Assembly: GCA_003574785.1 (NCBI GenBank)
Contig: QORU01000020.1
Span: forward strand, 58,051-122,050
Origin: Taklimakanibacter deserti
Lineage (GTDB): Bacteria > Pseudomonadota > Alphaproteobacteria > Rhizobiales > Aestuariivirgaceae
DNA: 64,000 bases
Reading direction: 5' to 3'
The position numbers and the translations under genes were made by a program. This document shows, piece after piece, positions 33,941 through 43,574 of the stretch. The notes below the pieces were generated by a model. It searched no databases. It was not told the DNA's origin and was given only the letters and a program-made list of their open reading frames with translations. The first letter of the stretch is position 1; each line of letters starts with the position of its first letter.

Positions 33941-35152
33941 ATGACCGTCGCGATCTGCATCAACTGTGGCACGCAGAAAGAGGGCAGCTTCACCAAATGC
34001 CCCGCTTGCGATTTCGGTCCCGTATCGGATCGCGAGCTCATCTATTCGCTGGCCTTCTCCGACAATAATTACTCGGCCGACACGCTGGCCCGGATCGGCG
34101 CCGAGATCGCCGAGACCGGGACCGTTCCGGCTCTGCCGCCCGATCAGGAAGCCGCTCTCAAGAAGAAGGTCTCGGCCTATCCCTTGAAGAAGGTCATCGT
34201 CGCCGACAACAAGGAAACGAACGAAGCCGCCATGGCCAAGGCCGCGCTTCCGGCCGAGGCCTATGCGCATCTGCAGCTCCTGCCGCATCTCATCTTCGCG
34301 CTCGTCGCCGGCGCCGATGCGAAGATCGACCGCAAGGAAGAGGCGGCGTTCGACAACATGCTGCGCGTTCCGATCTGCCGCGACACCTTCGGCAGCCCGC
34401 TCTTCAAATCCCTGATCTATTTCGGCGCCGAGCCCCGGGGCGACAAGAAGAAGCAGAAGCTCAACGATGCCTATCTGACGCAGACGCGCGCCATCCTCCA
34501 CAAGCACCTCTCGCCCGAGGAATATAACGAGTTCCGCGAGGACGTGCTGACCTTCGGCTCGATCATCGCCGCGGCGTCGGGCGGCATGCTGGGGCTCGGC
34601 AACAAGGTGAGCAAGCTCGAGAAGGCGGCGCTCTATCTGCTCGAAAGCTATTTCCCGCAGCGCGCATCGCCCACCGGCGAGTACAGCCCGGTCCTGAGCG
34701 TGATGACCGAGCCCTGGGTGCACAAGCTCGACGACACCATGTTCAAGAGCTTCGGCTTCCGGCCGTCCAAGATCCAGATCGGCGTCTATATCTCGTCCAT
34801 CCAGGATCTGGTCGGCAAGATATCGCTGAGCAAGCCCTCCTATCTCATCGAGCGGGGCGAGATCCTGCATACGACATCGGCGCTGGTCAGCCTTGCCCCC
34901 AACGACCTCGCGGCACTGTTGACGAAGCAAGGCCCGCTCTACGCCTCGCTGACCCGCTCGGCCCTCAGGGCCATGTCGACCAGCGACAAGGCGCAGATCG
35001 AATCGGCGCTCAAGCAGCTGGCCTGGGAGTTCCACGACAAATGCTACCGGCGTGATCCTTTGGGCCATATGGTCCAGCTCCTGACCGTCCTCGCGCCCAC
35101 GATGATGGAGTTCACCTTCGAGACACTGAGCAAGGTGAAGACGGGGCGGTAG
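33941..35152 (+). CDS. Hypothetical protein with N-terminal zinc ribbon
   Basis: 403 residues, soluble. Cys6-x2-Cys9 and Cys20-x2-Cys23 form a zinc ribbon; the rest is helical and includes a segment (LIFALVAGADAKIDRKEEAAFDNML) reminiscent of TerB-type acidic metal-binding bundles. I do not recognise the full protein. The lipoprotein gene downstream starts 30 bases after its stop, so both may form an operon. Confidence 0.7.
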   Translation: MTVAICINCGTQKEGSFTKCPACDFGPVSDRELIYSLAFSDNNYSADTLARIGAEIAETGTVPALPPDQEAALKKKVSAYPLKKVIVADNKETNEAAMAKAALPAEAYAHLQLLPHLIFALVAGADAKIDRKEEAAFDNMLRVPICRDTFGSPLFKSLIYFGAEPRGDKKKQKLNDAYLTQTRAILHKHLSPEEYNEFREDVLTFGSIIAAASGGMLGLGNKVSKLEKAALYLLESYFPQRASPTGEYSPVLSVMTEPWVHKLDDTMFKSFGFRPSKIQIGVYISSIQDLVGKISLSKPSYLIERGEILHTTSALVSLAPNDLAALLTKQGPLYASLTRSALRAMSTSDKAQIESALKQLAWEFHDKCYRRDPLGHMVQLLTVLAPTMMEFTFETLSKVKTGR

Positions 35153-35182
35153 CGCGTGAGTGATCTGCCATCAGGAGAAAGC

Positions 35183-35974
35183 GTGTTCTGCTCGATCCTG
35201 AGAGGCGCAACGCTCCTGATCCTGCTTCTGCTCTCCGGCTGCGGCATGCCGTCGACCGGAACCCAGATCCAGGCGACGGCGGAGGGCAAGCTTCTGCAAA
35301 GCTTCATCGACAAGCTGCAGGCGGGCGATCTTTCAGGGCTCAATATGCTGATCGATCCTCAGGCCAGCAACCGGCCCGATGTGGTGAAGGCCCTCGAGCA
35401 ATCGGCCGAGATATTGCCGGATGAGTCACCGAAATCGACCGAATTCCTGAACTGGTGGGTGAACACGGACAACACATCCGGCCGGACCTCGGGCGCTTCC
35501 GCCCAGCTCGACTACCCGACGCGCTGGGTGCTGGTGACGGCAAGCTTTGCCGGCCAGCCGGAAACCATGAAGGTCACTGCCTTCAGGGTCGACTTTGCGG
35601 TCAAGGGTAAGGACGGGGCATCTCCCTTCACGTCCATGGCCGGCGCCGGCGGATCAGCCGGCATCGCGAATCTGGCCGCGGCCTGGATAACCGTGGCCGT
35701 TCTGCTGGTGGCCGCCGTCACCTGCGTGCTCGTCCGGGGATTGAACCGGAAATGGCTGTGGATGCTGGTCATCCTCTTCGTGACGCCCGGCATCGAGGTG
35801 GAGCCCGCGAACGGCATCTATCGCTTCAACTTCATCGATTTCGGATGGGCGGATGGCAGCTGGTTCCAGCCGCAACCCGGCTGGCACATCGTCGTTCCGC
35901 TGGGCGCCGTCGTTTTCTTCCTGAAGCTGTGGAGCCAGAGGCCTGTGGCGAACCGGCCGGCAAGCGGCACATAA
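35183..35974 (+). CDS. Hypothetical lipoprotein with C-terminal membrane segments
   Basis: 263 residues. GTG 35183 is preferred over GTG 35156 because AGGAG lies six bases upstream and the protein then begins directly with a lipoprotein signal (ILLLLSGC lipobox, Cys near residue 19). A polar periplasmic domain follows, then hydrophobic segments (AAAWITVAVLLVAAVTCVLV, WLWMLVILFVTPGI, IVVPLGAVVFFLKL). A lipoprotein with its own C-terminal helices is unusual. No family recognised. Confidence 0.65.
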   Translation: MFCSILRGATLLILLLLSGCGMPSTGTQIQATAEGKLLQSFIDKLQAGDLSGLNMLIDPQASNRPDVVKALEQSAEILPDESPKSTEFLNWWVNTDNTSGRTSGASAQLDYPTRWVLVTASFAGQPETMKVTAFRVDFAVKGKDGASPFTSMAGAGGSAGIANLAAAWITVAVLLVAAVTCVLVRGLNRKWLWMLVILFVTPGIEVEPANGIYRFNFIDFGWADGSWFQPQPGWHIVVPLGAVVFFLKLWSQRPVANRPASGT

Positions 35975-35976
35975 CT

Positions 35977-36015
35977 CCTCACCCTGAGGTGGCCGCGTAG
36001 CGGCCCTCGAAGGGC
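35977..36015. repeat. Short palindromic intergenic repeat (cctcaccctgagg type)
   Basis: Sequence cctcaccctgaggtggccgc followed by gtagcggccctcgaaggg has nested inverted repeats (cctcaccctgagg; ggccgcgtagcggcc). It matches the general form of a very common Rhizobiales intergenic palindrome. It lies between two converging genes and may act as a terminator for both. Confidence 0.6.
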
Positions 36016-37022
36016 TAGCTCGCCGCCGCATTGCTCATGACGACGAAGCCATTGGCGCTCCGCGTCACCGAGGAGGCCGGCTTGTCGGTCAGCACCAGGA
36101 CCATGCCGGGATGCATTCTTGACTGCATCGCGGTGATGAAGGCGGGTGCGGCGCGGATGCGCTTGATCACATCGATATTGGGCTCAGGCGCCGTGCCGCC
36201 CTCATCGTGATGATAGCCATAGGCATGCCAGACCAGCCCCTTCGAGCCGTCATCGGGGCGCGCCAATGTGAACATGTGCGAGCCGAGCGGCGTTCCGGGA
36301 TTGTCGATGACGACAGTGCCTTCCGCGACCTCGGCGCCGTTCTCGAACAGATAGCCCTTTTTGTCGGCCGAGCTGATGATGGCGGCGAGCGGCACGGGAG
36401 TCGGCCCCGTAGACGCATGCTGCACCGGGCTCGGCGTGTTCTTCTTCACATGGCCGGAGACCGCATCGAATTCGTGCTCGGCATAGGCGCTGAGCGTCAT
36501 GCCGGGATGCGTCACCTCGGCGGGCTGCGTCGCCGCATTGGCGATGATCACCGGCGTGCCGACATGGGTGATGCTGAAGAGCAGAGCGGAGAAGTCGAGC
36601 GGCAGCCGCACGCAGCCATGGCTTGCGGGATAGCCCGGCAGGTTGCCGGCATGAAGCGCGATCCCCTTCCAGGTCAGGCGGTTCATATTGGGCATCGGCG
36701 CATTGTCATAGGTGCCCGAATGATGATCCTTATCCTTCTCAAGGATGGTGAAGATGCCGGTCGGCGTCGTATGGCCGGGACGGCCGGTGGAGCAGGTCGA
36801 GCTCGCGACCCGGATGCCGTTGCGATAGACGAAGACCAGCTGCTCCGGCAGCGAGACGATGATGGCAAGCGGCCCGGCGCCGGTGCGCTCGGGATGCCAG
36901 GTGTATTCGCCGGGCTTCAGCGCATAGGGGTCCTTGTCGACCAGCTGGCCGCGCACCGCGGAAGCAGGGCAGAGAGCGACGCCGAGCAGCGCAATCACCG
37001 CGCGGCGGGAGATGTGTGGCAT
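36015..37022 (-). CDS. L,D-transpeptidase (YkuD domain)
   Basis: Exported cell-wall enzyme of 335 residues. The twin-Arg-like leader is SRRAVIALLGVALCPASAVRG. The YkuD domain follows (IIVSLPEQLVFVYRNG, TPTGIF) with catalytic motif HAGNLPGYPASHGCVRL: His124, His135, Cys137 and Arg139. It cross-links 3-3 peptides in peptidoglycan or attaches proteins to it. The C-terminal about 150 residues form an extra domain with several SSADKKG- and DDGSKG-like segments of unknown role. Confidence 0.88.
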   Translation of the reverse strand: MPHISRRAVIALLGVALCPASAVRGQLVDKDPYALKPGEYTWHPERTGAGPLAIIVSLPEQLVFVYRNGIRVASSTCSTGRPGHTTPTGIFTILEKDKDHHSGTYDNAPMPNMNRLTWKGIALHAGNLPGYPASHGCVRLPLDFSALLFSITHVGTPVIIANAATQPAEVTHPGMTLSAYAEHEFDAVSGHVKKNTPSPVQHASTGPTPVPLAAIISSADKKGYLFENGAEVAEGTVVIDNPGTPLGSHMFTLARPDDGSKGLVWHAYGYHHDEGGTAPEPNIDVIKRIRAAPAFITAMQSRMHPGMVLVLTDKPASSVTRSANGFVVMSNAAAS

Positions 37023-37248
37023 GTTGGGGTCCCGGTTGTTGGTTGGGGTCGTCGTCGGTTTCAGGCTACACCACCCCTTACCGCTGGGTAAAGCCAGTCC
37101 CCGACCAATCGCTCGCGGTCCATTTTGTCGAGCCTATACAATTGGTTATACGGAAATTCCGATGCGTCTCAACCGATGAGGGCGCGCCGAGCCAAGCCTC
37201 GGTTGCGGCGCGCCTCAAGCTTCGGCTATATGGTCTCACTTTGCGGAA

Positions 37249-37325
37249 GCACCCGTAGCTCAGCTGGATAGAGTGCTGCCCTCCGAAGGCAGAGGTCACA
37301 GGTTCGAATCCTGTCGGGTGCGCCA
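37249..37325 (+). tRNA. tRNA-Arg, anticodon CCG
   Basis: 77 bases. Acceptor stem GCACCCG pairs with CGGGTGC, discriminator G, and CCA is encoded. The D-loop is AGCTGGATA, the anticodon stem is CTGCC/GGCAG with loop CTCCGAA (anticodon CCG, reads CGG), and the T-arm is ACAGG-TTCGAAT-CCTGT. All stems fold cleanly. Confidence 0.95.
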
Positions 37326-37483
37326 TTATTGTTTCGATAGCTTACAAGATATTTTGCTGGGCATTTTGCCTTACTCAATGTTGGCGTGGGGTTGCTCCAG
37401 GTCTGAGCTGCCGCCCGACATTTAAGCAGACCTTAAGATCGATGATGGACGCTTAGAATCGCATCTGAGCAGGAGCATTAAGG

Positions 37484-38722
37484 ATGATACTTGCACGACA
37501 GGGGCGGCTGATGGGAGTCACAGCCGCTGCAGCGTATCTGCTCCTGCTTCTTGCGACGCCTACAGGTCAAGCTGCCGAATTTGAAACGCTGCCGACAGTG
37601 AGCGCCAGGGCGATCCTGGGCGACAAAGTCGGGGGCCCGAACTACTATGTCGACGAGGCCGTGCAAAGCGATGGATATGTGGAGATTTTCACGCTCGTCA
37701 CTAAATACGGCCGCTTCACCATCCAAGGCCGCGCTCTGCTCGTCCGAAGGCTCGACGAGCTCAGGGCGATAGTGGCTATCGAAAGAATGAGCAAGTCGAA
37801 GGCCTTTGTGAAGGCGCTCGCAACATCCGCTATTGCGCCGGCGCGGCTCGCCGTCGAAACGGTGAAGAATCCGGTTAAAACGGTGAAACAGACAGTGAGC
37901 GGGGTCGGGGCATTTTTCGATCGCCTGGGATCGGGACTGAGGAATGCCGGCAGCGACGACTCCGACGGCCTAATCGAGGGCGCGCTCGGGGCCAGCTCAG
38001 CCAAGCGCCAGATCGCCAATGAACTGGGCGTCGATCCCTATACCGACTTCAAGCCTTTGGCGACCCGGCTCGATCAGCTGGCAGCCGCAACGGCGGCAGG
38101 CGGGCTCCTTCCCCAAGCCGCATTTACCGCCATCGGCGGCCCCGCGGGAACAGCGCTCTCGTCGACTAGCTCTGTCGAAGGTGTTCGCGTGCTTGTCCTT
38201 GACCAGACGCCGGCCCAGCTTCGCGATCTCAACCGCGCGAGGCTCACGGAAATGGGCGTGGGCAAGGCTGCCGCCAGCCGGTTTCTCAACAACCCATTGT
38301 ACACGCCGACCGACAAGGTGGCGTTGGTCGCCGCGCTCCGCAGCCTCAAGGGGGTGGAGAACCGCAGCCTCTATATCGATCGCGCCGGGCAGGCGAAACG
38401 CCGCGATGCCGCTCTCTTCCTGGTGAAGCGTGCCGAGCTTATTGCCCAATATCAGAGATCGACTGGAGGGATCGTGCGTTTCATATCTCTAGGAGGTATG
38501 CCGCTCAATCAACTCGAGGATGGCCGTATCTTGGCGGTGATGCCCTTCGATCGGCTTGTTCTGACCGAAGAGGTGAGCCGCACTTTCGCGACCGCGACTG
38601 AAGATATGCGTAAACTCGAGAGACGCCCAACCGGCGAGCTGCGCATCACCGGACAAGTGACGAAGAAGGCGCGACGGAAGCTGAGAGAGTTGGGGTGGAC
38701 GGTCGCGGAACGCGGACCGTGA
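37484..38722 (+). CDS. Hypothetical exported protein, 412 residues
   Basis: A leader (GVTAAAAYLLLLLATPTGQAA) precedes a long, mostly helical protein with Lys-rich repeats in KNPVKTVKQTVSGVG, a glycine-rich linker (GGLLPQAAFTAIGGPAGTA) and several basic C-terminal helices. I do not recognise the family. The KNPVKTVK and GVGAFFDRLGSGL segments suggest an amphipathic membrane-associated stretch. The DedA gene follows after 48 bases. Confidence 0.65.
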   Translation: MILARQGRLMGVTAAAAYLLLLLATPTGQAAEFETLPTVSARAILGDKVGGPNYYVDEAVQSDGYVEIFTLVTKYGRFTIQGRALLVRRLDELRAIVAIERMSKSKAFVKALATSAIAPARLAVETVKNPVKTVKQTVSGVGAFFDRLGSGLRNAGSDDSDGLIEGALGASSAKRQIANELGVDPYTDFKPLATRLDQLAAATAAGGLLPQAAFTAIGGPAGTALSSTSSVEGVRVLVLDQTPAQLRDLNRARLTEMGVGKAAASRFLNNPLYTPTDKVALVAALRSLKGVENRSLYIDRAGQAKRRDAALFLVKRAELIAQYQRSTGGIVRFISLGGMPLNQLEDGRILAVMPFDRLVLTEEVSRTFATATEDMRKLERRPTGELRITGQVTKKARRKLRELGWTVAERGP

Positions 38723-38770
38723 CGGTGTGGTTCCAGGGCTGAGCGATCATCAGTCGGTGGAACATGCGCG

Positions 38771-39334
38771 GTGCTGCGGCGCACGGAGGGCGGAGCGATC
38801 GTCGGCGATTTCCTGAGCTTTCTGCACGACGCAGGCCACGTGCTCGAGCCCTACATCCGGCACTTCGGCCTGCCGGCGCTGTTTGTCATCGTCTATCTGG
38901 AAGCGCTCGGCGCACCGGTTCCGGGCGAAAGCGCACTGGTGGTCTCGTCACTGCTTGCCGCCAACGGCGAGTTCTCCGTGTGGGCCTTGGTCGCGGTCGT
39001 CTGGGCCGCTGCAGTGCTTGGCGACAGCACCGGCTACGCCATCGGCCGGTTCGGCAGCCGCCCCTTGCTTCTCAAATACGGCTGGCTCGTCAAGCTCACG
39101 CCGAAGCGCCTGGCTCATATCGAAGAGCTTTTCAAGCGCCACGGCCCGCTGATCGTGGTCGGTGCCCGCTTCGTGGTCGTGCTCAGGCAACTCAACGGCA
39201 TTGTCGCGGGTTCGATGAGCATGGCTTGGCCGCGCTTCCTTGCAGCCAATGCGCTGGGCGGTGCGCTATGGGCGCTAATCTGGGGCCTTGGACCCTATCT
39301 GGTCGGAGACTGGTTCGGGCTGAAGCACCGCTGA
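38771..39334 (+). CDS. DedA-family inner-membrane protein
   Basis: 187 residues with four or five hydrophobic segments. DedA marks: VYLEALGAPVPGESALV, GDSTGYAIGRFGSRPLL, and the Arg-containing FVVVLRQLNGIVAGSMSM motif. The family includes undecaprenyl-phosphate and phosphatidylethanolamine flippases tied to membrane energetics. It starts at GTG; no better in-frame start is seen. Confidence 0.85.
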   Translation: MLRRTEGGAIVGDFLSFLHDAGHVLEPYIRHFGLPALFVIVYLEALGAPVPGESALVVSSLLAANGEFSVWALVAVVWAAAVLGDSTGYAIGRFGSRPLLLKYGWLVKLTPKRLAHIEELFKRHGPLIVVGARFVVVLRQLNGIVAGSMSMAWPRFLAANALGGALWALIWGLGPYLVGDWFGLKHR

Positions 39335-39611
39335 GCCGGGGCGAATTCCCGTCGCGAGATCATCTGGCTGGGCGAGGAGAAGGCGGTCTTCACCTTCGGC
39401 ATCGAGGCTCGCGACGCGCGGCGATACGCAGTCTCGCCTCCGTTGTCAGGACGAGCAAGCGCATTCGGCCATAAGGGAAATACTGTGCGGTCTATTGCGC
39501 AAGAAGCTCCGTATACGTCTTAAAATCGCTCTTCAAAGCCTGTTTTCGCTTGCTTCCTCAACCCATTTCGAATATGCGCGCCCATCGCAAAATCTGGATG
39601 GAGCAATCCCC

Positions 39612-40427
39612 ATGAATCCGAACAAGGCGCTTTGGGAGAAAGGTGATTTCACGCGCATCGCCGCGAGCATGCGCGAGAGCGGCGATGAGCTGGTCGAGAA
39701 GCTCGGCATCAAGAAAGGCATGAAGGTGCTCGATCTCGGCTGCGGCGACGGGACCACGGCGGTGCCGGAAGCGAAGCGCGGCGCCGACGTGCTGGGCGTC
39801 GATATCGCGCGCAACCTCGTCGAGGCCGGCAACAAGCGGGCGCGCGAGATGGGCCTTGCGAATCTCAAATTCGAGGAAGGCGATGCCACCGACCTGAAGC
39901 CCCTCAAGGACAAGAGCTTCGATCTCGTGGTCAGCATCTTCGGCGCCATGTTCGCGCCGAAGCCCTTCGATGTCGCGAAGGAGATGGTGCGCGTGACCAA
40001 ACCGGGGGGAAAAATCGTCATGGGCAACTGGATCCCCAACGACCCGACCCTCGTCGCGCAGATCCTGAAGATCAGCGGCGCCTATACGCCGCCGCCGCCC
40101 GAGGGCTTCGTCAGCCCGATGCTGTGGGGCGTCGAAACCAATGTGGTGGAGCGCTTCGTCCAGGCCGGCGTCAAAAAGGAGAACGTGTCCTGCGTGCGCG
40201 ATACGTTCCGGTTCAAGAATTCGCGTCCCCCTTCGGCCTTCGTCGATGACTTCAAGACCTATTACGGCCCGACGATGAACGCCTTCGAGGCGGCCGAGCA
40301 ATCCGGCCGTTCGGTTGAGCTCAAGAAGGAATTGGACAAGCTCTTCGAGAGCCAGAATACGAGCCCGGCCAAAAGCGAGACGTCGATCGCTGCGACCTAT
40401 CTGCGGGTGACGGTGAATGTAGGATAA
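39612..40427 (+). CDS. Class I SAM-dependent methyltransferase
   Basis: 271 residues, cytoplasmic. SAM-binding motif I is VLDLGCGDGTT (about residues 39-49), followed by an acidic strand-2 end (LGVDIARNLVEAG), DATDLKPL, the motif FDLVVSIFGAMFAPKP and VTKPGGKIVMGNW. It belongs to the UbiE/Methyltransf_11-like group. ATG 39612 is chosen because homology-like sequence starts there; the open frame runs 39 codons further 5'. Acceptor molecule unknown. Confidence 0.85.
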   Translation: MNPNKALWEKGDFTRIAASMRESGDELVEKLGIKKGMKVLDLGCGDGTTAVPEAKRGADVLGVDIARNLVEAGNKRAREMGLANLKFEEGDATDLKPLKDKSFDLVVSIFGAMFAPKPFDVAKEMVRVTKPGGKIVMGNWIPNDPTLVAQILKISGAYTPPPPEGFVSPMLWGVETNVVERFVQAGVKKENVSCVRDTFRFKNSRPPSAFVDDFKTYYGPTMNAFEAAEQSGRSVELKKELDKLFESQNTSPAKSETSIAATYLRVTVNVG

Positions 40428-40479
40428 GCGAAGCCGAGGCTTCGTTTCGGCGCAGCAAGGTCGGGCAGCTGACCCGGCC

Positions 40480-41385
40480 TCAGCTTGCGCTTCGCCGCTC
40501 GGCATAGGCGCGGGTGATCTCGGCGCCGAAGAGGACGAGCTGCGCCGAATAATAGACCCAGATCAGGACGACGACGAGCGAGGCGGCGGCGCCATAGGTC
40601 GATTCGAGGCCCTGCTTGCCGATATAGACGCCGATCAGGAATTTCCCCAGCTCGAACAGGAGCGCGGTGATGAAGGCGCCGGGCAGTACATCGCGCCACA
40701 GGACGTCGATGTCAGGCAGGAACCTGAACATCATGGCGAAGAGCAGCGTGGTGACGAGAAGCGACACGCAAAGGCTCACCAGCTGGAAGAGCGCCTCGGG
40801 GAAATAGCCCGACAGCGCTTCGCCCATGGCCGACAGAAGCGCCGTAATCAGGAGCGACACCAGCAGCAGAAAGCCCATGGCGAGCACGCCCGCGAGCGAG
40901 ACGGCATATTTGCGGATGAAGCCCAGTACGCCCGAAGCGGGCTTCGCCTCGGCGCTCCAGACGAGATTGAGCGCGTCCTTGAGCTGGACGACGACGGTCA
41001 CGGCGGCGATGAGCATGGCGGCAACGCCCACCAGGCCGGTGAGGAGGCCCTCGCGCGGCCGCCCTGCGCCTGCGAGCAGGCTCTCGATGACCCTGGCGCC
41101 CTGCTCGCCCACGAGGCTCGCGAGCTGCACGCTCACCTGCCCGCGCACCGCCTCCGCGCCGAAGACCAGACCGGCGATCGAGATCGAGATCAGCATCACG
41201 GGGCCCAGTGCGAAGAGCGAATAGAAGGCAAGCGCTGCCCCTTGCGTCGACATGCCATGGGCGAGCCAGCCAGAGCCTGCGTCCTTGAGAAGCGCCCACC
41301 AGGCATGGGGCCCGAGCAGGCCAGGCCATGACGGACGAGCGCCGGTCGCGCGCGTCTTCCAGGAGGTGCCTGAGCGGGAGTCCAT
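40480..41385 (-). CDS. YihY/BrkB-family membrane protein
   Basis: 301 residues with six or so hydrophobic helices. The N-terminal helix region (GAALAFYSLFALGPVMLISISIAGLVFG) and the late LPDIDVLWRDVLPGAFITALLFELGKF and YGAAASLVVVLIWVYYSAQLVLFGAE segments are typical of the family (formerly mis-called RNase BN). The start at ATG 41385 is supported by AGGTGA nine bases upstream; a GTG at 41397 is in frame. Confidence 0.88.
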   Translation of the reverse strand: MDSRSGTSWKTRATGARPSWPGLLGPHAWWALLKDAGSGWLAHGMSTQGAALAFYSLFALGPVMLISISIAGLVFGAEAVRGQVSVQLASLVGEQGARVIESLLAGAGRPREGLLTGLVGVAAMLIAAVTVVVQLKDALNLVWSAEAKPASGVLGFIRKYAVSLAGVLAMGFLLLVSLLITALLSAMGEALSGYFPEALFQLVSLCVSLLVTTLLFAMMFRFLPDIDVLWRDVLPGAFITALLFELGKFLIGVYIGKQGLESTYGAAASLVVVLIWVYYSAQLVLFGAEITRAYAERRSAS

Positions 41386-41591
41386 GATGAATTTCACCTA
41401 AAACGATAATCGGCATTCATGCCCGAGAGTTCCGCTCCGTCTCGTCGTGCCGCGATGGGGGTGAACGCTACCCAGGCAGGAACCTTTCCGGCCCGCGCCG
41501 CATTGACGTTCGTCAGACGGCGAAATCCTGAAACATGTGAGGATGCGCGCGGCATCCGGGGACAAATCAAGAATCAGCGAAGGAGGAAGCC

Positions 41592-42110
41592 ATGTTCGGG
41601 TCTGCCATTCGCATCGCCTTCTTGACTGCATCAGTGCTCATCCCATCCCTCGCCATTGCCGACACGCCCGCCAAGCGCGGCGAATATCTCGTCACGGTCA
41701 CCGGCTGCAACGACTGCCACACGCCCGGCTATTTCTTCGGCAAGCCCGATACGGAGCGGTTCCTCGGCGGATCGGATGTCGGCTTCGAGATTCCGGGCCT
41801 CGGCGTCTTCGTCGGCCCCAACATCACGCCCGACAGGAAGACCGGCATCGGCAGCTGGACGCCGGAGCAGATCACCGCCGCGATCCAGAGCGGGATGAGA
41901 CCGGACGGCCGCGTCCTGGCGCCGATCATGCCCTGGCATGCTTTTGCCCATCTGACCAAGGACGACGCGATGGCGATCACGGCCTATCTGCAAAGCCTGC
42001 CGCCGGTCGTGAACAAGGTCCCCGGTCCGTTCAAACCGGGCGAGAAGGTCACGAGCTTCACGTTCCGGATCCTGCCGCCCGGCGAAACCGCAGCCGCCGC
42101 GCCGAAATAG
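41592..42110 (+). CDS. Exported class I cytochrome c
   Basis: 172 residues. A Sec signal peptide (about 1-23, ends AIA) precedes a single c-type haem site, Cys39-Asn-Asp-Cys42-His43 (TGCNDCHTPG); the distal Met is probably in IMPWHAF. The domain resembles the small cytochromes that accept electrons from periplasmic dehydrogenases. AAGGAGG lies just before the ATG. Confidence 0.88.
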   Translation: MFGSAIRIAFLTASVLIPSLAIADTPAKRGEYLVTVTGCNDCHTPGYFFGKPDTERFLGGSDVGFEIPGLGVFVGPNITPDRKTGIGSWTPEQITAAIQSGMRPDGRVLAPIMPWHAFAHLTKDDAMAITAYLQSLPPVVNKVPGPFKPGEKVTSFTFRILPPGETAAAAPK

Positions 42111-42116
42111 GTGGGG

Positions 42117-42998
42117 CTACTGCTTCGTGTCACCCGCCATCATGTCGGCGGCGGAGAGCCAGTCGCTCACCACCTTGACGTCCTCATCGCCGAGCAAATG
42201 CCCGGCCGCCACCTGGCGCGCATCGACGGTCGCACCCCGGTTGCGCAGCAGGGCTTCGAGCACCGGAGCGAAGGGCGCATAGATCCTGTCCTTCTCGCCG
42301 GAGACGGTGAGGAAACGAACCCTACGCAAATCGGTCTCGGGCGCTTTGGTCAGGACCGGCATGGCGCGCAGCAGCACGGCGCGTTCGATGAGGCCGGGAT
42401 AGAGCAGGCTCACCGCCGCGATCAGATTGGCGCCGTTGGAATAGCCGATGAAGACGGTGTGCTCGAGATCGAGCTTTTCCGCCGCCATCCGACTTTTGAG
42501 AAAATCGACGAAGGCCTTCGCCTCCTTGCGGATGTCGGCCTGGTCGAACTCGGTCGGCGTGATGCGCGCATACCAGCGCTTGATGCCCTTCTGCACGATG
42601 CGGCCGCGCACGCCCAAGAGCGTCGCGTCGGGCGCCACGCGCAAAGCGAGCTTGAACAGGCTCGCCTCGTCGCCGCCCGAGCCATGCAACAGGACGATCG
42701 TCTCGGTCGAGGGCGCCTCGGGGCGCAGCAGGCGATAGACGAAATGCCGGGCATGGGTGATCGGCCCGGCGATGACCGGCGTCGTCGCGGCCGCGTCGTG
42801 GCGCAGCACCGGCTGCGCCGCCGAGGCGGTTGCGGGCTCGCCCTTGGCTTCGGGGCAAGGCTCGGGCTTAGCGCCTGCCGCCAGCCCCGTTGGATCCTTT
42901 TGCGCGCAGAGAGATGAATCGCGGGCCTCAGCGAGGCCTGCGCATCCCAAGAAGGCGGTCAGGATTAGAACCAGCGCAGCGAGACGATTATTGTCCAT
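42117..42998 (-). CDS. Exported alpha/beta-hydrolase (phospholipase/carboxylesterase type)
   Basis: 293 residues. An N-terminal leader (LAALVLILTAFLGCAGLAEA; its GC could be a lipobox) and a polar linker precede an esterase domain. The domain has LLHGSGGDEASLFKLA (oxyanion hole), nucleophile Ser in FIGYSNGANL, Asp in SGEKDRIYAPF and His in AAGHLLGDED. It converges with the cytochrome gene, six bases apart. Confidence 0.83.
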   Translation of the reverse strand: MDNNRLAALVLILTAFLGCAGLAEARDSSLCAQKDPTGLAAGAKPEPCPEAKGEPATASAAQPVLRHDAAATTPVIAGPITHARHFVYRLLRPEAPSTETIVLLHGSGGDEASLFKLALRVAPDATLLGVRGRIVQKGIKRWYARITPTEFDQADIRKEAKAFVDFLKSRMAAEKLDLEHTVFIGYSNGANLIAAVSLLYPGLIERAVLLRAMPVLTKAPETDLRRVRFLTVSGEKDRIYAPFAPVLEALLRNRGATVDARQVAAGHLLGDEDVKVVSDWLSAADMMAGDTKQ

Positions 42999-43221
42999 GA
43001 AGCGATATCCAGCCGTTGCCTTTCCGAAACATCTTCGAGATGCGAGCGGTCCCCGCTCGTCAAACTGGCCGCCGATATCACGGTTCTAGGAGTTCCCCGG
43101 CCTCGCGCCGCAGCGCTCGAGTTCGCGGGCGGCGGCGCTTGATAGCAAGTTTCTCGCCGATGTCACGTGAAAATTGCACGGCATGGATGTTCCCCTGCCG
43201 GAACTTTCTTGGGCGCCTCTC

Positions 43222-43557
43222 CTATTGGCGCGACGTCTTGCCTTTGCCCGTCCGCCTGGTGATCTGCTTCAGCCGCTTCGTCTCGACGTCGACGCAATGA
43301 GTCTCGGCATCGATGTCGTCCTCGGCCTCGGTCTCGACCGCGAGTAGGCGGGAAACGACGACGCCCTGCGCACGGGCGTTCAGCGTCCGCGCCAGCTCGA
43401 GCGCGCGTAGGGCGGCGGCACCTTCGGCCGGACGCGGCGCGCCATCGAGGGTGCGGATCTCGTGCACATGCACGATGCGGCCCGACTTCCCGTCATAGAC
43501 CACGGCGCGGGCGCGGTGGACCAGGCGCTCGGCGCTCTCGTCATGGATCGGCAGCAT
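43222..43557 (-). CDS. Hypothetical small protein, 111 residues
   Basis: The ATG at 43557 has an ideal AAGGAGG ribosome site five bases upstream, which lies within the end of the preceding gene. The protein is soluble, with an Ala/Leu-rich helix (EGAAALRALELARTLNARAQG), an acidic stretch (EAEDDIDAE) and a basic Lys/Arg tail (KRLKQITRRTGKGKTSRQ). No known family. It follows the next small gene closely as a two-gene unit. Confidence 0.65.
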   Translation of the reverse strand: MLPIHDESAERLVHRARAVVYDGKSGRIVHVHEIRTLDGAPRPAEGAAALRALELARTLNARAQGVVVSRLLAVETEAEDDIDAETHCVDVETKRLKQITRRTGKGKTSRQ

Positions 43558-43574
43558 GGGGGCCTCCTTCATCA

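Noticed and set aside
39336..39545. Readable frame between the DedA and methyltransferase genes (REIIWLGEEKAVFTFG and onward)
   Set aside because: It looks protein-like for about 60 codons but has no start codon or ribosome site and no family match; it may be a decayed gene fragment.
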